A stretch of 64,000 nt of DNA, taken from assembly GCF_002849695.1 (NCBI RefSeq), contig NZ_CP018937.1:1178001-1242000 (forward strand), written 5' to 3'. The notes under the pieces are model-generated. The model searched no databases. It worked only from the letters and a program-made list of their open reading frames with translations, and was not told the origin of the DNA. This DNA comes from Bacteroides fragilis. Lineage in GTDB: Bacteria > Bacteroidota > Bacteroidia > Bacteroidales > Bacteroidaceae. Below, in pieces: positions 25,926-35,100 of the stretch (the first letter of the stretch is position 1; the number at the start of each line of letters is the position of its first letter). A program made the position numbers and the translations under genes.

Positions 25926-27233
25926 ATGTCATCCATTCATTCACATAGTCAAAGCAACTCCGTTCCCTTTTCCAAAGAGAAGGGCAAGGTGAGGCTTTCC
26001 TATTTTCTTGCCCGTCGGATTTATCGTGATACGGACGGGGGGAAACAAGTTTCCCGTCCTGCTGTCCTGATTGCCATGATTGGCATTGCTATCGGCCTGG
26101 CGGTGATGATCATTGCCGTATCTGTAGTGATTGGTTTTAAGAGTGAGGTACGTAATAAAGTGATCGGCTTCGGCTCCCATATCCAGATCAGTAATTTTGA
26201 TGCGGTAGGGTCCTACGAAACTCATCCGGTTGTGGTGGATGATAGTATGATGATCGCTCTTTCCGCCCGTCCGGAAGTGAAACATGTGCAGCGATATTCC
26301 ACCAAACCGGGGATGATAAAGACAGATGACGCTTTTCAGGGCATGGTGCTCAAAGGTGTCGGTCCGGAGTTTGATTCTGCCTTTTTCCGCGACCATCTGG
26401 TAGAAGGAGAGATACCGGTTTTCAGTGATACGGCTTCCACCAATCAGGTGGTCATATCGAAAGCGATAGCTGACCGGCTGAAACTGAAACTGGGAGATAA
26501 AATATATGCCTATTTTATCCAGAAAGATGTGCGTGCCCGCCGATTGACGGTGAAAGGTATTTACCAAACGAACTTTTCTGAATATGATAATCTCTTTCTG
26601 CTGACTGACTTGTATTTGGTGAACCGTTTGAATAACTGGGCCCCCGGACAAGTGAGCGGAGCAGAGTTGCAGGTACGTGACTATGACAAACTGGAAGATA
26701 TAACCTATGGTATAGCCGTTGATACGGACAATAAGCAAGATGTTTACGGGGGGACTTATTACGTACAGAGCATCGAACAAATGAATCCTCAGATATTTGC
26801 CTGGCTCGATCTGCTCGACCTGAATGTATGGGTCATTCTTATCCTGATGATTGGGGTAGCCGGCTTCACGATGATTTCCGGATTATTGATTATCATCCTT
26901 GAACGCACACAGATGATTGGCATCCTGAAGGCTTTGGGAGCCAATGATTTCACTATCCGTAAAGTATTTCTGTGGTTCTCTGTCTTTCTGATTGGGAAAG
27001 GGATGTTGTGGGGAAATGCAATTGGTATTACTTTCTGTGTTTTGCAGTCACAGTTGGGACTTTTTAAACTCGATCCCGAAACTTACTATGTAAGTATGGT
27101 GCCGGTTTCCATGAACATCTGGCTTTTCCTTCTGATCAATGCCGGCACCTTATTGGCTTCTGTATTAATGTTGGTCGGTCCCTCTTATTTGATAACCAAG
27201 ATCAATCCGGCCAGTTCTATGCGGTACGAGTAG
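25926..27233 (+). CDS. LolC/LolE-like FtsX-family permease
   Basis: 435 residues with the four-helix FtsX arrangement. One membrane helix lies at about 45-70 (VLIAMIGIAIGLAVMIIAVSVVIGF), then a large periplasmic MacB-like domain (about 75-285), then three C-terminal helices, with the family's ERTQMIGILKALGAND loop that contacts the ATPase. This is the layout of LolC/LolE, which extract lipoproteins for outer-membrane transport. Bacteroidetes usually carry a single such protein, so it may work as a homodimer with a LolD encoded elsewhere. Convergent with the glycosyltransferase gene, 5 bases apart. Confidence 0.85.
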   Translation: MSSIHSHSQSNSVPFSKEKGKVRLSYFLARRIYRDTDGGKQVSRPAVLIAMIGIAIGLAVMIIAVSVVIGFKSEVRNKVIGFGSHIQISNFDAVGSYETHPVVVDDSMMIALSARPEVKHVQRYSTKPGMIKTDDAFQGMVLKGVGPEFDSAFFRDHLVEGEIPVFSDTASTNQVVISKAIADRLKLKLGDKIYAYFIQKDVRARRLTVKGIYQTNFSEYDNLFLLTDLYLVNRLNNWAPGQVSGAELQVRDYDKLEDITYGIAVDTDNKQDVYGGTYYVQSIEQMNPQIFAWLDLLDLNVWVILILMIGVAGFTMISGLLIIILERTQMIGILKALGANDFTIRKVFLWFSVFLIGKGMLWGNAIGITFCVLQSQLGLFKLDPETYYVSMVPVSMNIWLFLLINAGTLLASVLMLVGPSYLITKINPASSMRYE

Positions 27234-27238
27234 TCAAG

Positions 27239-28411
27239 TTATCTTCGCATAAAGTCACCCTTTCTGCGATAGAGACGGTAGAGTCTGAACTTCAGGGATT
27301 GTAGCGGACGGATGATGTCGAAAACCGGTAGTGTAAAGTAGTAAGAACGGTTGTCTCCCATCTCATTGGCTGTTTTGTTGATGACGTAGGCTTGCGCCGA
27401 ATAACGTACGATCCATAACAATAAAGCCAGTCCCGCAGCCAGCCAGTGAAAAGAGAGGATACCGAATACGATTCCCGACAGGCAGACGACATAAAACAAT
27501 AGCCTCGTGGCGGTTTCCAATCCCAGTAACCAGCGTTGTGAACCTTTATAGAAGCGTGCGGTTGCCATGTAGCTTACCTTTTCTTCTTTCCAGTCCTTAT
27601 AGCGTTCCACAGGTTGCATCCGTATCACTGAATCCGGTGAGGTTTCCACCCGGGTATTGTTTTCATTGGCAATTTGGTTGATAAACAGGTCATCTTCTCC
27701 CCGCTGCATGTTCAAGTGGGTAGAAAATCCTTTGACTTTGAAGAACAATTCCTTGCGGTAGGCCAGGTTGCGCCCGATGCCCATGTACGGTTTACCCGCC
27801 AAGGCAAAACCCAGATAACGAAGCGAGGTGAAAAGCGAGTCGAAAGACACCCGTTTGTGCAGCCATCCTTTTCCCCGTTCGTAACCGCTATATCCCAGTA
27901 CGATGTCTGTACTCGGCGTGAAATTGCGTGCTATCCGTCGAAGCCACTTGTCACTGACCGGAGTGCAGTCGGCCTCGGTGAATACCAGCCAGTCATATTT
28001 ACTGGCTTTAATGCCCAGCGTCAGTGCCAGTTTCTTCCGGCTGATGTACCGCGCGCTGTCCGGTGTGAAACTGTGATATAGGTTCGGGTATTCTTCTTCC
28101 AGCTCTGACAGGAGATCTTCGCTTTCGTCCGTAGAACCATCGTTGATGACGATTACTTCAAAGTCCGGATAATCCTGTTTCAGGATAGCGGGCAGGTTTC
28201 GGCGCAGGTTTTCCGATTCGTTGCGTGCACAGATGACTACAGACAGCGGGGGAAGTTCTCGTCCGAAGTGTACTTCATCTTTTCCAACAGCAAGGTTGTG
28301 CGTGTGTATCCGGTTATACAGTCCGAGATAGTAGATAAGTTGAACGATCAAAAGAACGCCTGCGGCTGATAGCAGTATCAGTTCGGCCGTATTGAATGTG
28401 AATGCTTCCAT
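27239..28411 (-). CDS. Family 2 glycosyltransferase, membrane-bound
   Basis: 390 residues. N-terminal membrane segment (ELILLSAAGVLLIVQLIYYLGLY), then a GT-A domain: LSVVICARNESENL, VIVINDGSTDES, the EADCTP metal-binding DxD-like site, and the QRGEDDLF segment (ED of the general base region). Two or three C-terminal membrane helices follow. It probably transfers a sugar to a lipid or polymer at the cytoplasmic face. Acceptor unknown. It lies 70 bases downstream of the AI-2E-family gene. Confidence 0.85.
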   Translation of the reverse strand: MEAFTFNTAELILLSAAGVLLIVQLIYYLGLYNRIHTHNLAVGKDEVHFGRELPPLSVVICARNESENLRRNLPAILKQDYPDFEVIVINDGSTDESEDLLSELEEEYPNLYHSFTPDSARYISRKKLALTLGIKASKYDWLVFTEADCTPVSDKWLRRIARNFTPSTDIVLGYSGYERGKGWLHKRVSFDSLFTSLRYLGFALAGKPYMGIGRNLAYRKELFFKVKGFSTHLNMQRGEDDLFINQIANENNTRVETSPDSVIRMQPVERYKDWKEEKVSYMATARFYKGSQRWLLGLETATRLLFYVVCLSGIVFGILSFHWLAAGLALLLWIVRYSAQAYVINKTANEMGDNRSYYFTLPVFDIIRPLQSLKFRLYRLYRRKGDFMRR

Positions 28412-28481
28412 TGAATCTTACAAGATGTTTACGTCACAAAAGTACATAATTTTTTCAGAGATTAGGTGATTTGTTTCTTTC

Positions 28482-29480
28482 TTATTTCTTATTGTCCAGA
28501 TATTCCTTTTTGAACATATCGACAAATAACAAGAACAGCGATAATATAAGCGGTCCGAAGATGACTCCCATGAATCCGAACAACGGTAATCCGATGACTA
28601 CACCGAAGATTGTAATAAGCGGATGGGTGTCTGCCATTTTCTTCTGTAAGATAAAGCGTATCAGGTTGTCACATTGCGAAACGACAATTCCTCCGTAAGC
28701 TGCCAGTCCGATGGCGTTTGCCCATTCACCGGTCAGTGCAAGGTAGGCAGCCACCGGAAACCAGACGAGAGCAGTCCCCACCATCGGGATGATTGTAGCA
28801 AAACAAGTCAGAACACCCACTAACCAGGCATTCGGTGCTCCGAAGATAAAGTAGCCGATCAGTGCGACTCCTCCCTGAATAACGGCAAGTAAGGGAATGC
28901 CGATGGCATTGGAGCGGACAATCATGTTGATATTGTGTGTTACCTCCCGGGTGTTTTTCTCATTGAAAGGTAGGATGTCGTCAATGTAGGACTCCATTTT
29001 GGTTCCTCCTATCAGCATGAAATAAAGTACAAAGACCAGAACAAACAGGTTGATTGCAAAGCTGCTGATACCTCCCATGACTGCCTGTCCTATTTTGGGG
29101 AGCAGAGAAACGATGAACGAAAGTGTGTCACTGCCCAGTACGTCATATCCTGTTTTCGCCTTGATGATCCCTGCCAATTCTTCAACAGGGGCAATAATGG
29201 CCTGTGGGTCCAGATTGATGTCCTGCAACTTGTTGACCAGCATCCATACAATCAGAGAAATAGGTACCAGGAAGCACAGGATGGCTTCACCTGTAATCAG
29301 CAGGGCTGCGAAACTTCGTTTCATTCGTGCACCGAGATACATCATTTGTCGCCGGACCAGGATATAGATGGTGAGTGCTCCCAATAATCCGCCGAGAAAA
29401 GGGGTAATTTGCCGGAACAAGATGATGCCCAGTCCGATGATGATGATAATCAAAGAATATTTCCAATATTTTTCTTTCAT
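28482..29480 (-). CDS. AI-2E-family transporter
   Basis: 332 residues with about eight hydrophobic segments. The family features are the N-terminal pair (YSLIIIIIGLGIILF and ITPFLGGLLGALTIYILV), a soluble middle region, and the C-terminal GIVVSQCDNLIRFILQKKMADTHPLITIFGVVIGLPLFGFMGVIFGPLIL block, where the DN..RF and HP motifs are diagnostic. The family exports small molecules or ions (named after AI-2 export, also Na+/H+ antiport); the cargo is not readable here. Same strand as the kinase/regulator genes upstream, 62 bases after the kinase gene. Confidence 0.88.
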   Translation of the reverse strand: MKEKYWKYSLIIIIIGLGIILFRQITPFLGGLLGALTIYILVRRQMMYLGARMKRSFAALLITGEAILCFLVPISLIVWMLVNKLQDINLDPQAIIAPVEELAGIIKAKTGYDVLGSDTLSFIVSLLPKIGQAVMGGISSFAINLFVLVFVLYFMLIGGTKMESYIDDILPFNEKNTREVTHNINMIVRSNAIGIPLLAVIQGGVALIGYFIFGAPNAWLVGVLTCFATIIPMVGTALVWFPVAAYLALTGEWANAIGLAAYGGIVVSQCDNLIRFILQKKMADTHPLITIFGVVIGLPLFGFMGVIFGPLILSLFLLFVDMFKKEYLDNKK

Positions 29481-29542
29481 AATAAATAAAAAGGAGAGTA
29501 GAGATTCCTCTCTATTTATAACATTACACCTACTAAAATGTT

Positions 29543-30799
29543 TCAGTCCTGAGGCAGGTCGATACTGAAAATTGTTTGTCCCGGACGACTCTTACGGATC
29601 GATAAGTGTCCGTCATGTTGTCGGATGATCTGCTTGCAGAGACTGAGTCCTATTCCGCTTCCTTCCGCTTTTGTGGTAAAGAAAGGAATGAAGATCTGCT
29701 CACGTATCTCTTCCGGGATGCCGGGACCATTGTCTTCTATTTCTATCAGCAGACGGTCTGCCTGTTGCAGGCGGAGGATGATTCTGCCTTCCGTCTGTCC
29801 TTCGAGAGCCTGCATCGCATTCTTCAGTAAGTTGAGGAATACTTGTGACAGCTGGTTTGCGTCGCCGTCGGTTTCTATCGAATCCGGTGTGGATTGTAAC
29901 ACGAAGTGAATGCCACGTTCGCGGAAATCACTTTGCAACAGTTCTTCCAGGTTGCGCAACATATCGGTCAGTGAGAAACGTTTCTTTTCCGGGTGAGGGA
30001 GGTAGGACAGATGCCGGAATGATTCCGTGAATTCCATCAGCCGTTCGCTTTGCGTTTGGATAATCCGTAGTCCGCGGGCTGACTTTTCGTTGATATCCGG
30101 ATATGCGGATAAGGTTTGTGAGAGTGAAATGATCGGTGCAATCGTGTTCATGATTTCATGGGTCAGCACATGTGTCAGTTTGCTCCACGATTCACTCTCC
30201 TTATCACTCAGCTCGTCACCGATATCTTTGATGGATAAGATGGTTATGGTTTCACCTTCCAGGATCATCTCTTTTCGGGATATGCTGAGGCTGTCGCGAA
30301 TGCCGGTTGCATTCAACAGTTGTGCCAGTTGCATTTCGGTGTAAAGACGGTTGCACTTCAGCAGAGAGAAGGCAGCACTGTTGGCAGTGATGATTCGGCC
30401 CGAAGCATCCCAGGCAAGCACGCCGCTGGGCACTTCTTCAAGTAACGATCGGTAGAAGTGCTCCTGTTTCTGGTTTTCGCCTTTGGTACGGGCAAGCAGG
30501 TCATTGAGCCGGTTGAGCGAACGGTTCAGTTGTTCCTGTTCTTTGCTGACATTCACTTCCGGAAAGTAGAGCATATTGTCTTTATCCTGCACTGCATCGA
30601 AGAACAATTTGATTTTTCGGTTGAATATATTTAGCCGCCGGGTCAGTGCACCGATCTGAAAAAGAGAACATAGCAACAATATACTGCCGATGATGTATCC
30701 GGTGCCGGATAAGATCAGCCATAGTCCGGCACCTGCCGTAGCGAGTATCAGTACGATGTGGAGCAGTATAATGAAATAGATGCGTCGGCTGAATATCAT
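29543..30799 (-). CDS. NtrB-type sensor histidine kinase
   Basis: 418 residues. Two N-terminal membrane segments ([24 protein letters not shown] and [16 protein letters not shown]) with almost no periplasmic part, so sensing is membrane or cytosolic. A PAS domain follows ([23 protein letters not shown]), then the H-box [22 protein letters not shown]-box [10 protein letters not shown] and lid motifs [10 protein letters not shown] and [12 protein letters not shown]. It is encoded 5 bases after the sigma-54 activator gene, so the two form one operon and almost certainly a phosphorelay pair controlling the divergent efflux operon. Confidence 0.9.
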   Translation of the reverse strand: MIFSRRIYFIILLHIVLILATAGAGLWLILSGTGYIIGSILLLCSLFQIGALTRRLNIFNRKIKLFFDAVQDKDNMLYFPEVNVSKEQEQLNRSLNRLNDLLARTKGENQKQEHFYRSLLEEVPSGVLAWDASGRIITANSAAFSLLKCNRLYTEMQLAQLLNATGIRDSLSISRKEMILEGETITILSIKDIGDELSDKESESWSKLTHVLTHEIMNTIAPIISLSQTLSAYPDINEKSARGLRIIQTQSERLMEFTESFRHLSYLPHPEKKRFSLTDMLRNLEELLQSDFRERGIHFVLQSTPDSIETDGDANQLSQVFLNLLKNAMQALEGQTEGRIILRLQQADRLLIEIEDNGPGIPEEIREQIFIPFFTTKAEGSGIGLSLCKQIIRQHDGHLSIRKSRPGQTIFSIDLPQD

Positions 30800-30804
30800 C
30801 GGGG

Positions 30805-32145
30805 TCAGAGTTTGAATCGTTTGAGCTTGTTATACAACGTTTGCCGGCTCACGCCCAGTTGCTCGGCAGCGGCAGTCAGGTTACCGTTGTTTTGCAGGAT
30901 GGCAGTTTCGATGGCTTGCCGTTCCACCTCTTCCAGATTGGGTACGGTGACTGCTGCCTGTGGCTGCCAGGTCTGTTTCACCAAGATATCTTTAGGGCGG
31001 ATCACGCTGCCCTCACACAAGATGACCGCTTTCTCGATGGTATGCTGCAACTCCCGGATATTGCCCGGCCAGTGATACCCGCGCAGTTTTTCAACAGTCT
31101 GTTCGTGCATCCGTATTTCCTGACGTTGATATTTGGAAGCGAATTTACGTAAGAAACCGTCGATAAAGAGCAAAATGTCGTCTCCCCGCTCACGCAAGGG
31201 AGGCAGTTCCAGATGGATGGTGTTGATGCGGTAGAACAAGTCTTCACGAAACATCCCCTCTTTTACCATTGCGGGTATGTCCTTGTTTGTTGCCGAAATC
31301 AGGCGGATATCTACCGGGATCACTTTGTTGCTTCCCAACCGCATCACATTGCGGCTTTGGAGTACCGTGAGCAACTTGGCCTGGAGCGACAGGGGCAGGT
31401 TGCCTATTTCGTCCATAAACAGTGAACTTCCGTCGGCGGCCTCAAACTTTCCCCGGCGGCTTTCGTAAGCATCGGTGAAAGCCCCCCGTTCGTGCCCGAA
31501 CAGTTCACTCTCGAACAGTGATTCGCTGATCGCTCCCATGTCTACGTTCAGCATCGGGCGTGCACCGCGAGGTGAAAGGCGGTGAATCTCCCGTGCCAAT
31601 ATCTCTTTACCGGTTCCGTTTTCTCCTGTTATCAGGATGTTGGCATCTGTCCGTGCCACTTTAGATACTACTTTCATCAGTTGCAGCATGGCAGGCGAAT
31701 GTCCAACCAGCATTTCGAACCCTTCTTTTTTGTTTTCCTTTGTCTGCCGTTCCGAAGGTTTCATGTTATTGCGGTAGGCTTCCGTCACTTTATCGATCAG
31801 GGCCTGATTATCCCATGGCTTCAGGAGGAAGTCGGCAGCTCCGTTTTTGAGTGCTTTTACGGCAAGTTCCACGTCTCCGTAAGCAGTCAGCATCACTACG
31901 GGCAGGGTAGGAGCCATCTTCCGGATATGTCCCAGCCAATACAGCCCTTCGTTGCCATTATTGATGCCTGCCGAGAAGTTCATATCCAGGATGACCACGT
32001 CGATGCGGTGGGTCGTCAGCAGGGCAGTGATCTGATTCGGGTTCGAAGCCGTCAGTATCTTGCAGAAGTAGTTTTCAAGCAAAAGTTCGAGTGAAGCCAA
32101 CACCCCTTTGTTATCGTCTACAATCAGAATAGTTCCCGTGTTCAT
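30805..32145 (-). CDS. NtrC-family sigma-54-dependent response regulator
   Basis: 446 residues from ATG 32145, chosen because AAGGAG precedes it at good spacing and the receiver domain then begins directly (TGTILIVDDNKG); a frame starting 28 codons earlier adds only unrelated residues. Receiver with phospho-acceptor Asp54. AAA+ domain: Walker A GENGTGKE, the sigma-54 contact loop GAFTDA (classical GAFTGA with Gly to Asp, which I recall as common in Bacteroidetes), Walker B LFMDEIGNLP, and the arginine-finger region LFYRINTI. C-terminal Fis-type helix-turn-helix: LTAAAEQLGVSRQTLYNKLKRF. The gene is divergent from a five-gene efflux operon with a sigma-54 promoter and palindromic sites between, so it is the likely activator. 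Confidence 0.93.
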   Translation of the reverse strand: MNTGTILIVDDNKGVLASLELLLENYFCKILTASNPNQITALLTTHRIDVVILDMNFSAGINNGNEGLYWLGHIRKMAPTLPVVMLTAYGDVELAVKALKNGAADFLLKPWDNQALIDKVTEAYRNNMKPSERQTKENKKEGFEMLVGHSPAMLQLMKVVSKVARTDANILITGENGTGKEILAREIHRLSPRGARPMLNVDMGAISESLFESELFGHERGAFTDAYESRRGKFEAADGSSLFMDEIGNLPLSLQAKLLTVLQSRNVMRLGSNKVIPVDIRLISATNKDIPAMVKEGMFREDLFYRINTIHLELPPLRERGDDILLFIDGFLRKFASKYQRQEIRMHEQTVEKLRGYHWPGNIRELQHTIEKAVILCEGSVIRPKDILVKQTWQPQAAVTVPNLEEVERQAIETAILQNNGNLTAAAEQLGVSRQTLYNKLKRFKL

Positions 32146-32222
32146 GATATCTCCTTTTGATTCGCTTCCTGTTTTTAAGTTCGTGGTAAAGATATTTGTT
32201 TTTGTAACTCCCTGCAAGAGAG

Positions 32223-32345
32223 TGTCCAATAATTAGACGTTTTCGAATTGAGAATTTATATGGGACGGGGATGTGGGGACAAATCCGGGGAATGTTGACG
32301 TCAACCGTCCAATATCTGTACGCAGTAGCGTCCAAATATTGGACG
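32223..32345. promoter_or_regulatory. Three palindromic sites, candidate activator-binding (UAS) sites
   Basis: The consensus CGTCCAA-N3-TTGGACG is perfect at 32329-32345, has two mismatches at 32306-32322 and two at 32223-32239. Centres of the two proximal sites are 23 bases apart and lie about 88 and 111 bases before the predicted start of the efflux operon, normal enhancer distance for NtrC-type activators. A separate perfect palindrome GTTGACGTCAAC lies at 32294-32305. Confidence 0.75.
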
Positions 32346-32398
32346 GTATCTTTTTATAGATAAGTCTATGTGGTTGAATTTTAGTTGTTTATTCTTTT

Positions 32399-32413
32399 TG
32401 GCACACTCTTTGC
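32399..32413 (+). promoter_or_regulatory. Sigma-54 (-24/-12) promoter of the efflux operon
   Basis: TGGCACACTCTTTGC: GG at 32400-32401 and GC at 32412-32413 are separated by exactly 10 bases, as required. Predicted transcription start is about 32425, only 2 bases before the start codon at 32427. Confidence 0.9.
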
Positions 32414-32426
32414 CCAGATGGTTTAT

Positions 32427-33746
32427 ATGAAACATCTTATATCACTTTGTACTTTATTTCTTTTTTCCGCTCTTTTGTCTGCACAGACAGAGAGATCGCT
32501 CGACGAATGTATTCGTATCGCATGGAAACAGAATCCGTCTTTGCGGAATAGCGAGATAGATATCAAGGAAAACCGGATGAACTATATCTCTGCCGTGGGG
32601 AGTTTCCTTCCCCGCGTCAGTGTATCGGCCGAAGCCGGACGAAACTTCGGACATTCCATCGATCCGAGCACCAACGGATACACCAATAATACGTTCGATG
32701 AAGGAACCGTGGGGCTGGACATGACGCTTTCCCTTTTCGAAGGTTTCACCCGCATCAACCGGGTACGTTTTGAGAAGATGAACCGCAGCCGGAGTGAATG
32801 GGCTTTGAAGGAACGGCGCAACGAACTTGCCTGCCGGGTGACGGATGCCTATTATAAACTCCTGCTTGAAGAGCGGATGCTCGATCTGGCTTTTGAGCAG
32901 AGCCGGCTAAGCGAACGTTATCTCAAACAAACCGAAGCTTTTGTAGAACTGGGTTTGAAGTCGGTTTCCGACTTACAGGAAGTCAAAGCCCGTCGCGAGG
33001 GTGATATTTACCGTTACCAGGTGCGTGAGAACGGTTGTCGCCTGGCATTGCTCCAACTGAAACAATTGTTGAACCTGCATGCCGGGGATACGTTGGTACT
33101 TCAGGATACAATCAACTACGAATCTCTTCCGCCTTGTTCGCTGCCCCAGACAGATGAGCTCTATATGCAATCTCTGGTAGCAATGCCTTCGATGCGGATG
33201 ATGGAACTCAGGCAGCGGGCCGCCCGTAAAGAGTATGCCATGGCGGGCGGTAAGTTCTCGCCGACGGTTTTTGCCCGTTTCTCAATGGCCTCCCGTTATC
33301 TCGACGGTTTTTCTACCAAACAGCTGAACGACAATTTAGGAAAGTATATCGGTGTCGGCATTTCCATCCCTTTATTGAGCGGGTTGGAACGACTGACCAC
33401 CCTGCGCAAACACAAGTTGAATATATTCCGTCTCCGGAATGAGGAAGAACTTCAAAAACAACAACTCTATACAGAGGTGGAGGAAACGGTTCTTTCTCTC
33501 CGTTCCGGATATGATGAATTCCGGCAGGTATTGCAGCAGTTCAGGGCCGAAGAACTGGTACTGAAAGAATCCGAACGGAAATGGGAAGAGGGGCTTATCT
33601 CCGTATTCCAGCTGATGGAAGCTCGCAATCGTTTTATCTCTGCCAAGGCCGAGTTGACCCGGGTGCGCTTACAGGTGGATATGACCCGGAAGATGGAAAC
33701 TTATTATCGGACGGGAAGCTTTTGTACGTTGCCCGGTGAGAAGTGA
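32427..33746 (+). CDS. TolC-family outer-membrane efflux protein
   Basis: 439 residues from ATG 32427, which begins a clean signal peptide (MKHLISLCTLFLFSALLSAQ); an upstream in-frame ATG at 32385 precedes the sigma-54 promoter and is rejected. Two TolC repeats are visible, with long helices and the conserved NPSLRNSEIDIKENRMNYISA and PSMRMMELRQRAARKEYAMAGGKFSPTV openings. It forms the outer-membrane channel of the tripartite pump encoded downstream. The predicted RNA start leaves almost no leader, so the gene may be translated from a leaderless mRNA. Confidence 0.9.
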   Translation: MKHLISLCTLFLFSALLSAQTERSLDECIRIAWKQNPSLRNSEIDIKENRMNYISAVGSFLPRVSVSAEAGRNFGHSIDPSTNGYTNNTFDEGTVGLDMTLSLFEGFTRINRVRFEKMNRSRSEWALKERRNELACRVTDAYYKLLLEERMLDLAFEQSRLSERYLKQTEAFVELGLKSVSDLQEVKARREGDIYRYQVRENGCRLALLQLKQLLNLHAGDTLVLQDTINYESLPPCSLPQTDELYMQSLVAMPSMRMMELRQRAARKEYAMAGGKFSPTVFARFSMASRYLDGFSTKQLNDNLGKYIGVGISIPLLSGLERLTTLRKHKLNIFRLRNEEELQKQQLYTEVEETVLSLRSGYDEFRQVLQQFRAEELVLKESERKWEEGLISVFQLMEARNRFISAKAELTRVRLQVDMTRKMETYYRTGSFCTLPGEK

Positions 33747-33840
33747 TATACGGGGTATGTGACCGGTACATCGTTCCTTTACGACCTGACGGTATAACCT
33801 TATAAACAAACGTGAATCATACATAAAACAATAACTATCT

Positions 33841-35088
33841 ATGGATACAATGATCGAACGGAAGCCCGGAATGAAGCGAAAACATTATTATGCTATTGCC
33901 GGAGCCGTGGCACTGGTGGGACTTATCTTTTATTTTATTTTCAGGGACACTTCCTCTTCTATGAGTGTAGAAAAAGACCGGCTGACCATTGCTACTGTTA
34001 CCCGCGGAGAGTTCAGTGATTACATCCGGGTCATCGGACAAGTGATGCCCAACCGCATCATTTATATGGATGCGGTAGAGGGAGGCCGTGTCGAGGAGCG
34101 GCTGAAAGAAGAGGGGGCCATCGTCAAAGCAGGCGACGTCATTCTCCGTCTTAGCAATCCGCTCCTGAACATCGGGATCATGCAGAGCGAAGCCGATCTC
34201 GCCTATCAGGAAAACGAGTTGCGCAACACCCGCATCAGTATGGAACAGGAGCACCTGCGGCTGAAGCAGGAGCGCATCGGGCTGAGTAAGGAACTGGCTG
34301 TGAAGAAGCGTCGTTACGACCAGTACAGCCGTCTTATCAAAGAGCAACTGATAGCACAGGAAGACTTCCGGTTGGCACGTGAAGAGTATGAGGCGGCACG
34401 GGCACAACTGGATGTTGTGGACGAACGTATCCGTCAGGACAATATTTTCAGGGAGAGTCAGGTTCATAGTCTCGATGAAAACATCCGTAATATGAAGCGC
34501 AGTCTTGCCCTGGTACGTGAACGGGTGGAAAACCTGAAAGTAAAAGCTCCCATAGACGGACAGGTGGGGAACCTCGATGCTCAGATCGGCCAGTCCATTG
34601 CTGCCGGCGAGCATATCGGACAGATCATTACACCCGATTTGAAAGTGCAGGCACAGATTGATGAGCATTATGTGGAACGGGTGGTTCCCGGACTTCCGGC
34701 TGATTTTACCCGTGACGGAGGAAACTATAAACTCGAGGTGACCAAACCCTATCCCGAGGTAAAGGAGGGCCAGTTCCGCACCGACCTTCAATTTACTTCC
34801 GGACGTCCCGAGAACATCCGTGCCGGACAGACTTATCACATCAATCTCCAGTTGGGAGATCCTGCCCAGGCCATTCTTGTTCCTCGTGGCGGATTCTTTC
34901 AAATAACCGGGGGCCGCTGGATGTATGTTGTTGACGAAAGTGGTAAATTTGCCACGCGCCGTCCCATCCGGATCGGACGGCAGAACCCGCAATATTATGA
35001 AGTGACCGAGGGATTGAAACCGGGTGACCGGGTGATTGTATCCGGATATGAATTGTTTGGGGATAACGAGAAACTTATATTGAAATAA
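33841..35088 (+). CDS. Efflux membrane-fusion protein (HlyD/MacA-like)
   Basis: 415 residues. Single N-terminal membrane anchor (HYYAIAGAVALVGLIFYFIF, about 15-34). A beta-barrel/lipoyl half follows (VEGGRVEERLKEEGAIVKAGDVILRLSNP), then a long coiled-coil hairpin (about 110-225, with EHLRLKQERIGLSKELAVKKR), then the matching lipoyl half (VKAPIDGQVGNLDAQIGQSI) and a barrel/membrane-proximal end (ITGGRWMYVVDESGKFATRR). It bridges the FtsX-type permeases to the TolC partner. It lies 94 bases after the TolC gene and 12 bases before the first permease gene. Confidence 0.9.
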   Translation: MDTMIERKPGMKRKHYYAIAGAVALVGLIFYFIFRDTSSSMSVEKDRLTIATVTRGEFSDYIRVIGQVMPNRIIYMDAVEGGRVEERLKEEGAIVKAGDVILRLSNPLLNIGIMQSEADLAYQENELRNTRISMEQEHLRLKQERIGLSKELAVKKRRYDQYSRLIKEQLIAQEDFRLAREEYEAARAQLDVVDERIRQDNIFRESQVHSLDENIRNMKRSLALVRERVENLKVKAPIDGQVGNLDAQIGQSIAAGEHIGQIITPDLKVQAQIDEHYVERVVPGLPADFTRDGGNYKLEVTKPYPEVKEGQFRTDLQFTSGRPENIRAGQTYHINLQLGDPAQAILVPRGGFFQITGGRWMYVVDESGKFATRRPIRIGRQNPQYYEVTEGLKPGDRVIVSGYELFGDNEKLILK

Positions 35089-35100
35089 GAACCGAATACT

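Noticed and set aside
32385..32426. Upstream ATG for the TolC gene
   Set aside because: It lies before and within the sigma-54 promoter and would spoil the signal peptide.
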